Positions 56,304-64,000 of a stretch of DNA of 64,000 bases are shown here, piece by piece. Positions within the stretch are counted from its first letter, which is position 1, and each line of letters opens with the position of its first letter. Below the pieces are notes generated by a model, which saw nothing but the letters and a program-made list of their open reading frames with translations, was not told where the DNA came from and ran no database searches. Origin of the DNA: Amycolatopsis balhimycina FH 1894 (lineage in GTDB: Bacteria; Actinomycetota; Actinomycetes; Mycobacteriales; Pseudonocardiaceae); contig NZ_KB913037.1 in assembly GCF_000384295.1 (NCBI RefSeq), forward strand, positions 3,768,649-3,832,648. Direction: 5' to 3'. Position numbers and translations under genes: made by a program.

Positions 56304-57329
56304 CTACCGCCGGCGCAGGCGCTTGTCCGCCAGCGCCGGCGGGGTGTAGTCCTTCTCCGCCGGGTTGACGTCCGTGCCCGGCGGGACGATCTCGTCGATC
56401 CGGTCCAGCACGTCGTCGTCGAGGACCAGGTCCACGCCGGCCAGCAGGTCGTCGAGCTGCTGCGGTGTGCGCGGGCCGATGATCGCCGACGTCACGCCCG
56501 GGTGCGCCCGGACGAACGCCATCGCCAGGTGGGTCATCGGACGGCCCAGGCCGTCGGCGATCTTCTTGAGCTGCGCGATCGCCTCGAACTTGACGGCGTT
56601 CTCCGGCAGGGCCGGGTCGAACTTGTGCGCCTGCACCGCCCGGCGGCCGTCGGAAAGGTCCACATCGGACGGTTGGGTGTACTTGCCGGACAGCCACCCG
56701 CTGCCCAGCGGGCTCCACGTGAGCACGCCCATGCCGTACTTCTGCGCGGCCGGCAGCACCGCGGTCTCGATCGCCCGGTTGAAGATCGAGTACGGCGGCT
56801 GCTCGGCGCGGAACCGGGCCAGGCCGCGCTTTTCCGCCACCCACTGTGCTTCCACGATCTGCTCGGCCGGGAAGTCCGACGACCCGATCGCGCGTACCTT
56901 CCCGGCCCGCACGAAGTCCGTGAGCGCCGCAAGCGTTTCTTCGATGTCGGTCGTGGGATCGGGCCGGTGGACCTGGTAGAGGTCGACGTGGCCGGTGTCC
57001 AGCCGGCGCAGGCTGTCGTCCAGCGCGCGGGTCAGCCAGCGCCGCGAGAGGCCACCCATGTTCGGGTCGTCGCCCATCGGGAAGAAGGCCTTGGTGGCCA
57101 GCACGACCTCGTCGCGGCGGCCCTTGAGCGCCTTGGCGACGATCTGCTCGCTCTCGCCCTGGCTGTACATGTCCGCGGTGTCCCAGAAGTTGACACCCGC
57201 GTCGAGTGCGGTGTGCAGCATCCGGACGCCCTCTTCGTGGTCCGGGTTGCCCCACTGGCCGAGCATCATCGCGCCGAACGCGTACTCGCTGACCGAGATC
57301 CCCGTGCCACCCAGAATTCGTCGTTCCAT
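56304..57329 (-). CDS. Aldo/keto reductase
   Basis: A 341-residue NADPH-dependent (beta/alpha)8 oxidoreductase. The catalytic tetrad is visible: Asp and Tyr in NFWDTADMYSQGESE, Lys in VLATKAF, His in DLYQVHRPD. The cofactor pocket is SAIIGPRTPQQLDDLL. It belongs to the AKR11/YghZ-like group that often annotates as general stress or xenobiotic reductase; the substrate is unknown. It is monocistronic and divergent from the short gene at 57431. Confidence 0.93.
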   Translation of the reverse strand: MERRILGGTGISVSEYAFGAMMLGQWGNPDHEEGVRMLHTALDAGVNFWDTADMYSQGESEQIVAKALKGRRDEVVLATKAFFPMGDDPNMGGLSRRWLTRALDDSLRRLDTGHVDLYQVHRPDPTTDIEETLAALTDFVRAGKVRAIGSSDFPAEQIVEAQWVAEKRGLARFRAEQPPYSIFNRAIETAVLPAAQKYGMGVLTWSPLGSGWLSGKYTQPSDVDLSDGRRAVQAHKFDPALPENAVKFEAIAQLKKIADGLGRPMTHLAMAFVRAHPGVTSAIIGPRTPQQLDDLLAGVDLVLDDDVLDRIDEIVPPGTDVNPAEKDYTPPALADKRLRRR

Positions 57330-57430
57330 GCCACCTACCTTCCGGTGAGCGAGCAGGGCCGGACCAGGTCGCGCTCAACCTGGGTCCGGCAGTACCAGGC
57401 GAGGATACGCGCGCCGGGGATGCTGGAGGC

Positions 57431-57619
57431 ATGAGTGACGCAGCCGAGCTGGGCGCCTTCCTGAAGGACCAGACGCTGCGCCTGCCCGACGACCCCGACC
57501 AGGGCATGGTGATCTACCACGCCGAACCGGGGTCGGACAGCGAACGCGCGCTCGGCCTGCCGGCCGGCTGGATCGCCGAGGCGCCCACCGGTGAACGACC
57601 GGTGAACACTCGCCCATAG
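57431..57619 (+). pseudogene. Small protein resembling the C-terminal end of MmyB-type regulators
   Basis: A 62-residue frame. LKDQTLRLPDDPDQGMVIYH and AEPGSDSERALGL resemble the end of MmyB-like ligand-binding domains that normally follow an XRE helix-turn-helix; no HTH is present here. GGAGG is only 1 nt from the ATG, a poor ribosome site. It is probably a remnant of a larger regulator, or a short stand-alone derivative that is still expressed. Confidence 0.5.
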
Positions 57620-57688
57620 CCGTCCCGCGCCGGGTTTGCCCTGCCTACGCTGCTTTTTCCGGGGGAGTCGGGGTAGAGGAGCGGCACG

Positions 57689-59356
57689 GTGGGCGTCGGC
57701 GCGACGATGCAATCTCTCGCCGAGATCCTCAGCTCGGACTCGGGCAGTCTCGTCCTCGGTCTCGCCGCGCTGGTCGCGATGGCCGCGCCGTTCGTGGACC
57801 GCTACTTCATCCGGCGGCGCCGGCTGGCGTTCCGGGTGCTCTACAACTCCAAGATCGGCCTGTCCCCGATCGACCTGCACGACGGCGAGAACGGGTCCGC
57901 GCAGGCGGACCCCCAGCTGGAGCGCACCGCGCGGCTGCTGAGCCGGATGAGCGTGGTGGTGATCCGGATCCGCAACACCGGCGGCTTCGACATCGCGCCG
58001 GACGACTTCGAGATCCCGCTGTCGTTCACCTTCGGCAGCCGGATCGTCTGGGACGCGCGGGTGTCCGACGCCACCGACGACGGCCTGCGCCGGCACGTCC
58101 GCGAGGGCCTGGAGTTCTTCACGCGGGATACGCCGCAGCCGGTCGAGAGCGCGAAGCTGTCGCGTGTGCGCGCCCTGCTGCCCAAGCGGCTGGCCGGGGT
58201 GCCCGCGCCCGAAGCCCCCGAGTGGCACGGCGTCCGGCTGGCCCGGCTTTCCCTGAAGCGCAAGGAAAAGTTCAAGCTGGTCATCGTGCTGCGCGAGTCC
58301 GGCGACGACGACGGCGAGATCAGCAAGGAGATCGAGCACCACGCCCGGCTCGCCGCCGGCCGGATCAAGGACGACCGGAAGCAGCGCCGGTTCGGCTGGC
58401 CGGTGATCACGACGGCGGTCGGGGTGCTGCTGACCGGCGCGTTGCTGGCGACACTGCTCGTGTCGTGGTCGCGGCCCTCCGGCGAGACGGCGCTGTGCGC
58501 CACCGGGAAGCTGTCGGTCGAGGGCTCGAGCGCGTTCGTCCCGATCATCGGCGGCATCGCCGCCGAGTACCACGGCCAGTGCGACGGCGCCGCGATCACG
58601 ACCCGCGCGACCGGCAGCGTCACCGGCGTCCGCGCGCTCGCCCCGCTCGACGCGGCGGGCAAGGACGGACTGGCGGTGCTGTCGGACGGCCGGTCGGGGG
58701 AAGCGGGACCGGAGCTCGCGGCGAAGGCCGTCGCCGTGATCGTGTACAGCCTGGTCGTCAACCGCGCCGCCGGCGTCGACCGGCTGACGACCCAGCAGGT
58801 CAAGGACATCTTCAGCGGCCGGGTGCGGAACTGGGACCAGCTGCGGCCCGGGCCGTCGGTACCGATCGGGATCGTCGGGCGCGGGCAGGAGTCGGGCACG
58901 CGCAAGACGTTCGAGCAGAAAGTGCTCGGCGGCGCGGAGGACCGGCTGACGTCGGACTCGTGCCGCAAGCCGGAGCGCGACCCGGCGGCGGCGACCACCC
59001 GCTGCGAGCGCGGCACGACCGCCGAGGTGCTGACCGAGATCGCCGCCGTCCCGGGCGCGATCGGGTACGCCGACGTCCCGGCGGCGAAGGCGGCCGCGGC
59101 GCGGGACCAGCAGGTGGGCGTGGTGCAGCTCGACGGCCACTACCCCGACGTCACGACCATCGACGCCGGCTACCGGTTCTGGACCGTCGAGTACCTCTAC
59201 ACGAAGGGCGTGCCGGCGAACGAGAGCGTGTTGAAGGCGTTCCTGGACTACCTGGCGAGCGCCACCGCGCGGGCCGAGCTGCAGGACGCGGGGTACACGC
59301 CCTGCGTGGCCAAGGACGGCCTGCTCGACCCCCTCTGCACCAGGCCGGACATCTAG
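57689..59356 (+). CDS. Membrane-tethered PstS-like substrate-binding protein with cytoplasmic domain
   Basis: A 555-residue protein of unusual layout. TM1 is about 20-40 and a hydrophilic, probably cytoplasmic, region about 42-235 holds beta-rich segments (VVVIRIRNTGGFDIAPDDFE; RLARLSLKRKEKFKLVIVL). TM2 is about 242-264. A PstS/PBP-like domain then runs from 268 to the end (GKLSVEGSSAFVPIIGGIA; ATGSVTGVRAL; QVKDIFSGRVRNWDQL; GIVGRGQESGTRKTFEQ). The RGQESGT and GS..F parts are the phosphate/anion site of PstS-type proteins. No transporter genes are adjacent, so it may sense or hold an anion. GTG 57689 follows GAGGAG. Confidence 0.85.
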   Translation: MGVGATMQSLAEILSSDSGSLVLGLAALVAMAAPFVDRYFIRRRRLAFRVLYNSKIGLSPIDLHDGENGSAQADPQLERTARLLSRMSVVVIRIRNTGGFDIAPDDFEIPLSFTFGSRIVWDARVSDATDDGLRRHVREGLEFFTRDTPQPVESAKLSRVRALLPKRLAGVPAPEAPEWHGVRLARLSLKRKEKFKLVIVLRESGDDDGEISKEIEHHARLAAGRIKDDRKQRRFGWPVITTAVGVLLTGALLATLLVSWSRPSGETALCATGKLSVEGSSAFVPIIGGIAAEYHGQCDGAAITTRATGSVTGVRALAPLDAAGKDGLAVLSDGRSGEAGPELAAKAVAVIVYSLVVNRAAGVDRLTTQQVKDIFSGRVRNWDQLRPGPSVPIGIVGRGQESGTRKTFEQKVLGGAEDRLTSDSCRKPERDPAAATTRCERGTTAEVLTEIAAVPGAIGYADVPAAKAAAARDQQVGVVQLDGHYPDVTTIDAGYRFWTVEYLYTKGVPANESVLKAFLDYLASATARAELQDAGYTPCVAKDGLLDPLCTRPDI

Positions 59357-59410
59357 CCGACGAGACAGCGTCGATTCGAAACTGTCGGTGGTCCGGGTCA
59401 TGATGTCCGG

Positions 59411-60943
59411 GTGCTGCTGAGCGAGTTGGTCCGCGCGTCCGCCGAACTGGCGGCGACCAGGTCCAGGAAGGCGAAGATCGCCCTCCTGGCCGCAGTGCTG
59501 CGCGCGGCGGAGATCGCCGAGCTGCCCACGGTGATCGCGTACCTGACGGGGCAGACGGCGCAGGACAGGCTGGGTGCGGGCTGGCGCACCCTGGCCGGGC
59601 TGGGTGCCTCGCCGGCCGCTTCGCCGGTGGTCACCGCGCTGGAGGTGGACGCGGCCTTGACGGCGGCCGCGGGCGTCGCGGCGGGCACCGGGTCGAACAC
59701 GCGCCGGCAAGAGGTGCTGCGGGCGTTGTTCGAGCGGCTGACGACCGACGAGCAGCAGTTCCTGTTCCGGCTGGTCACCGGCGAGCTGCGGCAGGGTGCG
59801 CTGGAAGGCGTGATGGTCGACGCCATCGCGGCGGCAGCCGACGTTCCGGCCGTAGCCGTTCGGCGGGCCTTCATGCTGTCCGGGAAGCTGGGCGTCACCG
59901 GGGTCGCGGCGATGACCGGCGGGCAGGCGGCGCTGGCGGAGTTCCGGCTCACGCTCGGCACGCCGATCAAGCCGATGCTGGCGTCACCGGCGGAATCGCT
60001 CGACGAGGCCGTCGCCGAGCACGCGGCGGCGATCGTCGAGTACAAAATGGACGGTGCGCGGATCCAGGTGCACCGCCGGGGCGACGAGGTGCACGTGTGG
60101 ACGCGCACGCTGCGCGAGATCACCGGCAGCGTCGCCGAACTGGTCGAACTCGTGCGGGCGCTGCCGTGCGAGTCGGTGGTGCTGGACGGCGAAACCCTCG
60201 CGCTGACCGACGCCGGCCGGCCGCGGCCGTTCCAGGACACGATGAGCCGGTTCGGCAGCACGCGGGACGAGCAGGTCAAGGCGCTGCTGCTGCGGCCGTA
60301 CTTCTTCGACTGCCTGCACCTCGACGGCGTCGACCTGCTGGACGCGCCGCTGTCCGAGCGCAACGCGGCGCTGCGCACGGTCGCCGGGGCGCACGTGATC
60401 CCCGGCGAAGTCGGCACGGCGCGGGCGGGCGCGGTGCTGGAAGCGGCGATGGAGGCCGGGCACGAAGGGGTGATGGTCAAGGACCTGGCGTCGCCGTACG
60501 CGGCCGGGCGGCGCGGGCGGGCGTGGCTGAAGGTCAAGCCGGTGCACACGATCGACCTGGTGGTGCTTGCGGCGGAATGGGGCCACGGCCGGCGCACCGG
60601 CACGCTGTCGAACCTGCACCTGGGCGCCCGCGACCCCGACGGCGGCCCGCCGATCATGGTGGGCAAGACGTTCAAGGGCATGACGGACGAGCTGCTGGCG
60701 TGGCAGACGAGGACGTTCCAGGAGATCGAGACCCACCGCGACGACTGGACGGTGTACGTCCGCCCCGAGGTGGTGGTGGAGATCGAGCTGGACAGCGCCC
60801 AGGTCAGCACCCGCTACCCGGGTGGCCTGGCGCTGCGGTTCGCCCGCGTGGTCCGCTACCGCCCGGACAAGGACCCGGCGGACGCGGACACGATCGACAC
60901 GGTCCGCGGCCTCCTGCACGGCGACCGCCCGGAAGGAGGCTGA
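59411..60943 (+). CDS. ligB: ATP-dependent DNA ligase
   Basis: A 510-residue non-essential repair ligase of the archaeal/LigB type. An N-terminal DNA-binding domain covers about 1-180. The nucleotidyltransferase core has motif I EYKMDGARIQVHR with the AMP-accepting K212, SVVLDGETLAL (motif III), FFDCLHLDG, EGVMVKDL (motif IV) and WLKVKP (motif V). A C-terminal OB fold follows (GKTFKGMTDELLAWQT; PGGLALRFARVVRYRPDK). Length and order match Rv3062 LigB. The GTG start is 54 nt after the previous stop. It ends next to the second 21-bp repeat array. Confidence 0.94.
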   Translation: MLLSELVRASAELAATRSRKAKIALLAAVLRAAEIAELPTVIAYLTGQTAQDRLGAGWRTLAGLGASPAASPVVTALEVDAALTAAAGVAAGTGSNTRRQEVLRALFERLTTDEQQFLFRLVTGELRQGALEGVMVDAIAAAADVPAVAVRRAFMLSGKLGVTGVAAMTGGQAALAEFRLTLGTPIKPMLASPAESLDEAVAEHAAAIVEYKMDGARIQVHRRGDEVHVWTRTLREITGSVAELVELVRALPCESVVLDGETLALTDAGRPRPFQDTMSRFGSTRDEQVKALLLRPYFFDCLHLDGVDLLDAPLSERNAALRTVAGAHVIPGEVGTARAGAVLEAAMEAGHEGVMVKDLASPYAAGRRGRAWLKVKPVHTIDLVVLAAEWGHGRRTGTLSNLHLGARDPDGGPPIMVGKTFKGMTDELLAWQTRTFQEIETHRDDWTVYVRPEVVVEIELDSAQVSTRYPGGLALRFARVVRYRPDKDPADADTIDTVRGLLHGDRPEGG

Positions 60944-60953
60944 CCGCCCTCCG

Positions 60954-61024
60954 ATCACGCGAGTCGACCCTCCCATCACGGGTGATGTCTCTCCCATCAC
61001 GCGTGATGGCCCCTCAATCACGCC
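60954..61024. repeat. 21-bp tandem repeat array (about 3.4 copies)
   Basis: Units at 60954-60974, 60975-60995 and 60996-61016, with a partial copy after; each begins ATCACG and ends in CTCCC or CCTCA. In reverse complement the first unit holds ACTCGCGTGATC, the same core as the array at 47944-48019. It follows ligB directly. The rest of the gap to 61188 has a small hairpin CTTTCCT/AGGAAAG and a repeated ACGAAAGTC (about 61054 and 61112). Confidence 0.75.
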
Positions 61025-61188
61025 AGATGCCCGTCGCGGCCCCGGAAGGAGCTACGAAAGTCTCGATCACGACATCTCGTACGTCGGTGGTGCTTTCCTC
61101 GTAAAAGGAAAGACGAAAGTCGATGTTGCCCGCTCCCCTTCCTCGCCAGAGTGGCTGACGGAGTTTCCGGCAGCAGGGGAGAACCAGC

Positions 61189-62481
61189 ATGAGATTGCGC
61201 GCCACCGCGGGCCTGTTCGCGAGCACCACACTGCTCGTGACGGCGTTCGCCGTCCCGGCGTCCGCCACGCCCGTGCCGAGCACGCCGAACGCGGCGCACC
61301 AGCCGTCGAAGCACCAGTTCTCGGCGGCCGCGCGGTCGTTCGTCGGCGCCGACACCGTCGAGAAGCGCGTCGCCAAACTGGAAGCGGCGATGGCGACGCT
61401 GCCGAAGGAGAGCACTGCCTACAACGCGACGAAGCTGTGGAACGCCGGCATCACCGGCGCAGGCAGCACCGTCGCGACGCTGGTGTCCTTCGGCGACGAC
61501 AAGGTCAAGCAGGTCCTCGCCACCTACTCGAAGAACCACGGCCTGCCGCCGGCCAACATCGAGGTGATCCAGCCGTCCGGGCCGGTGCCCGCGTGCACCG
61601 ATCCCGGTGTCGACACCGCGACCTGCCAGGGCTGGGGCGGCGAGACCGACCTCGACGTCACGATGATGCACGCCATGGCGCCGAACGCGAAGATCATCGT
61701 CGCGGCGACGCCGGTCGCGGAGACGCAGGGCTTCACCGGGCTGCCCGAGATGATGCACGCCGTCGACTACATGACCGAGCACAAGCTGGTCGACGTCATC
61801 TCGATGAGCTTCGGCACGACCGAGGAGAACTTCCCGTCGTTCGACTCGATCAAGACGCTCGACCCGGCGCTGGACCGCGCGAGCAAGGCCGGGATCACGA
61901 TGGTCGCGTCCTCCGGTGACGACGGCCCGACCGGCGGCTACCTCTACGGCCCGGGCAACTATCCGTACCGCGTCGCGAGCTGGCCGGCGTCCGACCCGCG
62001 CGTGACGACGCTCGGCGGCACCCAGCTGCACCTCGACGCGAACGGCAACCGCACCAAGCCGGACGACGTCGTGAACGTCGCCGACAACGGCTTCGCCGAG
62101 GGCGCCGGGCTGTCGAAGACGTACGCACGGCCGAACTGGCAGGACGGCGTCAAGAAGATCACCGGCAGCAAGATGCGCTCGTTCCCGGACATCAGCATGG
62201 AAGGCGTTCACGGCACGTCGCAGTCCGCGCCGCTGTTCGCCGGCGTGCTCGCGCTCGCGGTGCAGGCCAAGCACGGCAAGCTCGGCCAGATCAACCCGGC
62301 GCTGTACGAAAAGCTGGGCCCGGCGGGCACGAAGGCGGGGATCGTCGACGTCACCGAGGGCGACAACAGCCAGGACGGCGTCGTCGGCTTCACCGCGGCG
62401 AAGGGGTTCGACATCGCCACCGGCTGGGGCACGGTCGACGCCTCGGTTTTCGTCCCGGCCTTGGTGAAAGCGCTCCGCTAA
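61189..62481 (+). CDS. Secreted S53-family (sedolisin) serine-carboxyl peptidase
   Basis: A 430-residue exported peptidase with signal peptide MRLRATAGLFASTTLLVTAF...ASA (about 1-26). The catalytic residues of sedolisins are present: E152 and D156 (GGETDLDVTMMH), the oxyanion Asp D244 (VASSGDDGP) and the nucleophile S344 (HGTSQSAPLFAG). The long kumamolisin-type pro-domain is missing; only about 50 residues separate signal peptide and catalytic domain, so activation must differ from that of pro-kumamolisins. ATG 61189 is 9 nt after AGGGGAG. A strong terminator follows at 62521. Confidence 0.92.
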   Translation: MRLRATAGLFASTTLLVTAFAVPASATPVPSTPNAAHQPSKHQFSAAARSFVGADTVEKRVAKLEAAMATLPKESTAYNATKLWNAGITGAGSTVATLVSFGDDKVKQVLATYSKNHGLPPANIEVIQPSGPVPACTDPGVDTATCQGWGGETDLDVTMMHAMAPNAKIIVAATPVAETQGFTGLPEMMHAVDYMTEHKLVDVISMSFGTTEENFPSFDSIKTLDPALDRASKAGITMVASSGDDGPTGGYLYGPGNYPYRVASWPASDPRVTTLGGTQLHLDANGNRTKPDDVVNVADNGFAEGAGLSKTYARPNWQDGVKKITGSKMRSFPDISMEGVHGTSQSAPLFAGVLALAVQAKHGKLGQINPALYEKLGPAGTKAGIVDVTEGDNSQDGVVGFTAAKGFDIATGWGTVDASVFVPALVKALR

Positions 62482-62520
62482 CTCATCAGGCGCTGACTCA
62501 TCCAGCGCTGACTCCTCCGG

Positions 62521-62562
62521 CCGCGGAGGTGACGTTCGCCAGTTCGAACGTCACCTCCGCGG
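62521..62562. terminator. 18-bp perfect hairpin after the S53 peptidase gene
   Basis: CCGCGGAGGTGACGTTCG (62521-62538) and its exact complement (62545-62562) around loop CCAGTT. Just before it GCGCTGACTC is repeated (about 62490 and 62505). Confidence 0.85.
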
Positions 62563-62676
62563 CGAAGTCGCGCCGAATGGCGACATTTTTCCCGACACAT
62601 CCGGGCATCGGCGATCCTTAGAGTGCGCTCCGCAAGCGATCCCGCTCACTTCCCGAGCGGTCACGGAGGAGCCACA

Positions 62677-63117
62677 GTGGTCAGCAAAGAACAGATGAAA
62701 GCGGCGATCCACGCCGCTTTCGATTCGGCCGTCGCCAACGGGGCGAGCTACACCAAGGTGTACGCCGCGGAAATCAGACAGAAGAACTACCTGGTCTTCC
62801 GCACGACCAGCGTCGCCAACTTCGCGCTGGGCTTCAAGCCCGGCCAGACCGACCTCGTCCTCGTCCCGCTCGAGGAGAAGAACGGCACCGTCACGGCGGG
62901 CTCGCCGCTGACGATCACCGACGCCAACCGGGCGTCGGTGAAGAAACGCGATCTGCAGGGCCGGTTCGTGATCAAGACGACCGAAGGCCGGACGTTCCGG
63001 CTCAGCATCCTCCCCTCCGTGACAAAGCTCCTGGCCGCCGCTTACCAGCTGCCGGTCGAGCAGAAGGCGGAGTACGAGGCGTTCACCGCGCTCCGGGACA
63101 CGCTCACCGCGGCGTAG
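62677..63117 (+). CDS. Hypothetical protein
   Basis: A 146-residue soluble protein with no signal peptide. The N-terminus is helical (SKEQMKAAIHAAFDSAVANG), followed by a beta-rich middle (NYLVFRTTSVANFALGFKPG; TDLVLVPLEEKNGTVTAG; GRFVIKTTEGRTFRLSILPS) that could be a PH-like or small barrel fold, and a helical end. I do not recognise the family. GTG 62677 has GGAGGAG 6 nt upstream; a frame back to 62623 lacks such a signal. It is flanked by hairpins and so is probably monocistronic. Confidence 0.7.
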   Translation: MVSKEQMKAAIHAAFDSAVANGASYTKVYAAEIRQKNYLVFRTTSVANFALGFKPGQTDLVLVPLEEKNGTVTAGSPLTITDANRASVKKRDLQGRFVIKTTEGRTFRLSILPSVTKLLAAAYQLPVEQKAEYEAFTALRDTLTAA

Positions 63118-63125
63118 CACCGTTC

Positions 63126-63152
63126 GGGGCTGTCCACGCGCTGGGCAGCCCC
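63126..63152 (+). terminator. Hairpin after the hypothetical gene
   Basis: GGGGCTG (63126-63132) pairs with CAGCCCC (63146-63152), loop of 13, 9 nt past the stop at 63117. Modest stability; no T-run. Confidence 0.4.
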
Positions 63153-63218
63153 AGTCCGCCGGACCACGGCTCGGCCGAGCGGTCCACAATGGAGTTATCG
63201 CGGGGAACTACCGACCGG

Positions 63219-63224
63219 TATCGT
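63219..63224 (+). promoter_or_regulatory. -10 hexamer of leaderless Pr6Pr gene
   Basis: TATCGT, exactly 6 nt before the ATG at 63231, placing +1 at the start codon. Confidence 0.5.
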
Positions 63225-63230
63225 CGGCGG

Positions 63231-63869
63231 ATGCACAGTTCGAAGCTCACCCGCGCCTGGTTCGCGGTCACCGCACTGGTCGCCCTGACCGGCCTGGTCC
63301 TCCAGGTGATCGCCACCGCGGGCGACACCTCCGGCCGCTTCACGACGGTCGCGGGACGGGTGGCGAACCTGTTCTGCTTCTTCACGATCGACTCGAACCT
63401 GCTGGTCATCGTGACATCGGCGCTGGTGGCGTTCGGCGCGGCGCGAGGCGGGCTGTTCCGGGTGCTCTGGCTCGACGCGCTGGCCGGCATCATCGTGACC
63501 GGCATCGTCTACCAGGTCGCCCTCGCCGGCCTGTACGACTTGCACGGCCTCGCGTTCTTCGCCGACACGATGCTGCACAAGGTGACGCCGATCCTGTTCG
63601 TGCTCGGCTGGCTCCTCGTCGGCCCGCGCGGGGCCTTCACGTGGCGCACCGTCTGGTGGTCGCTGGCCTACCCGCTGGTGTGGCTGGCGTTCACGCTCCC
63701 CCGCGGCGCACTCACCGGCTTCTACCCGTACCCGTTCGTCGACGCGGACGCCCTCGGCTACGGCCAGGTGACGCTGAACTGCGTCTTCATCGGGCTCTTC
63801 TTCGCCGCGCTCGGCGCGGGCGCCTTCCTGTACGACCGCCGGTTCGCCCGGCTAGGGTCGGGCCTATGA
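63231..63869 (+). CDS. Pr6Pr family six-helix membrane protein
   Basis: A 212-residue membrane protein with six helices (WFAVTALVALTGLVLQVIA; LLVIVTSALVAFGAA; ALAGIIVTGIVYQVALAGL; VTPILFVLGWLLVGP; VWWSLAYPLVWLAFTL; VTLNCVFIGLFFAALGAGAF). The family features FFTIDSNLLVI and FYPYPFVD are present. Its function is not established. ATG 63231 (MHSSKLTRAW) was chosen because a -10 hexamer ends 6 nt before it; ATG 63189 would put 14 extra residues across that promoter. The stop overlaps the next ATG (ATGA). Confidence 0.9.
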   Translation: MHSSKLTRAWFAVTALVALTGLVLQVIATAGDTSGRFTTVAGRVANLFCFFTIDSNLLVIVTSALVAFGAARGGLFRVLWLDALAGIIVTGIVYQVALAGLYDLHGLAFFADTMLHKVTPILFVLGWLLVGPRGAFTWRTVWWSLAYPLVWLAFTLPRGALTGFYPYPFVDADALGYGQVTLNCVFIGLFFAALGAGAFLYDRRFARLGSGL

Positions 63870-64000
63870 CGGCGATCGTGCAGAACCTGGTGACCTCCGG
63901 CGTTTTCCGGCTCGACGGCGGCAGCTGGGACGTCGACAACAACGTGTGGATCGTGGGCGACGACACGACGGTGATCGTGATCGACGCGGCGCACGACGCG
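63866..64000 (+). CDS. Metallo-beta-lactamase-fold hydrolase, N-terminal part (cut by window end)
   Basis: The first 45 codons only: MTAIVQNLVTSGVFRLDGGS then WDVDNNVWIVGDDTTVIVID and AAHDA. The DNNVWIVGDD..VIVIDAAHD pattern is the start of an MBL-fold hydrolase of the glyoxalase II-like group; the HxHxDH zinc motif would lie beyond the window. It is translationally coupled to the Pr6Pr gene by ATGA. Confidence 0.8.
   Translation, partial: MTAIVQNLVTSGVFRLDGGSWDVDNNVWIVGDDTTVIVIDAAHDA

Overview
The window is high-GC actinobacterial chromosome of the order Pseudonocardiales, most likely Amycolatopsis or a close relative. The evidence is GC-rich third positions, many GTG starts, WhiB and mycothiol genes, and gene order shared with Mycobacterium. 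Three blocks match M. tuberculosis order as I remember it: manA / SIS protein / manB / DUF3499 / zincin-like protein / whiB2 (like Rv3255c-Rv3260c), lpqW-typA near mshB (like Rv1165-Rv1171), and DUF6542 / ispH / xseA / xseB / glpX / fumarase (like Rv1111c-Rv1098c). No tRNA, rRNA, CRISPR array, transposase or integrase was seen.

Layout. 0-9 kb: mannose activation (manA, SIS protein, manB), a 1092-residue membrane glycosyltransferase and a WhiB regulator. 9-12 kb: an intramembrane protease and the mycothiol deacetylase mshB, with two coupled genes of unknown function. 12-21 kb: an oligopeptide-type ABC importer (fused ATPase, two DppB-like and one DppC-like permease, substrate-binding lipoprotein) and an LpqW-like lipoprotein. 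21-31 kb: typA, an iron-box-controlled Cys-rich mini-protein, a tryptophanyl-tRNA synthetase behind a complete ribosome-mediated attenuator, and a Nudix-kinase-regulator operon divergent from a LolA-like protein and an ABC exporter. 31-35 kb: a thiamine importer (thiBPQ) under a TPP riboswitch with a readable Shine-Dalgarno-sequestering platform.

35.1-38.7 kb is the accessory region. It holds two micro-proteins, a wHTH-MNT/HEPN toxin-antitoxin-like pair behind a perfect 12-bp-arm operator, a probably broken small gene, and a low-GC two-gene unit coding a HipA-like kinase and a HIRAN protein. That last unit lies between two direct copies of the ychF 3' end, as if a small island had inserted at the end of ychF. 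It is the best candidate for an undescribed system here.

38.7-64 kb is mostly core: ychF, an Ada-AlkA fusion with a degraded glycosylase half, sbcDC, rmuC, ispH, xseAB with an extra gene between the subunits, glpX, a secreted trypsin, a ferredoxin/flavodoxin-NADP reductase, fumarase, an aldo-keto reductase, a membrane-tethered PstS-like protein, an ATP-dependent DNA ligase, an S53 peptidase, and the start of a metallo-beta-lactamase-fold enzyme cut by the window end.

Two genome-wide habits show. Many genes have a TAnnnT -10 hexamer 6-8 nt before the start codon and so are probably leaderless. Gene ends, above all convergent ones, carry long near-perfect hairpins or 21-bp-period tandem repeats that look like dispersed repeat families.
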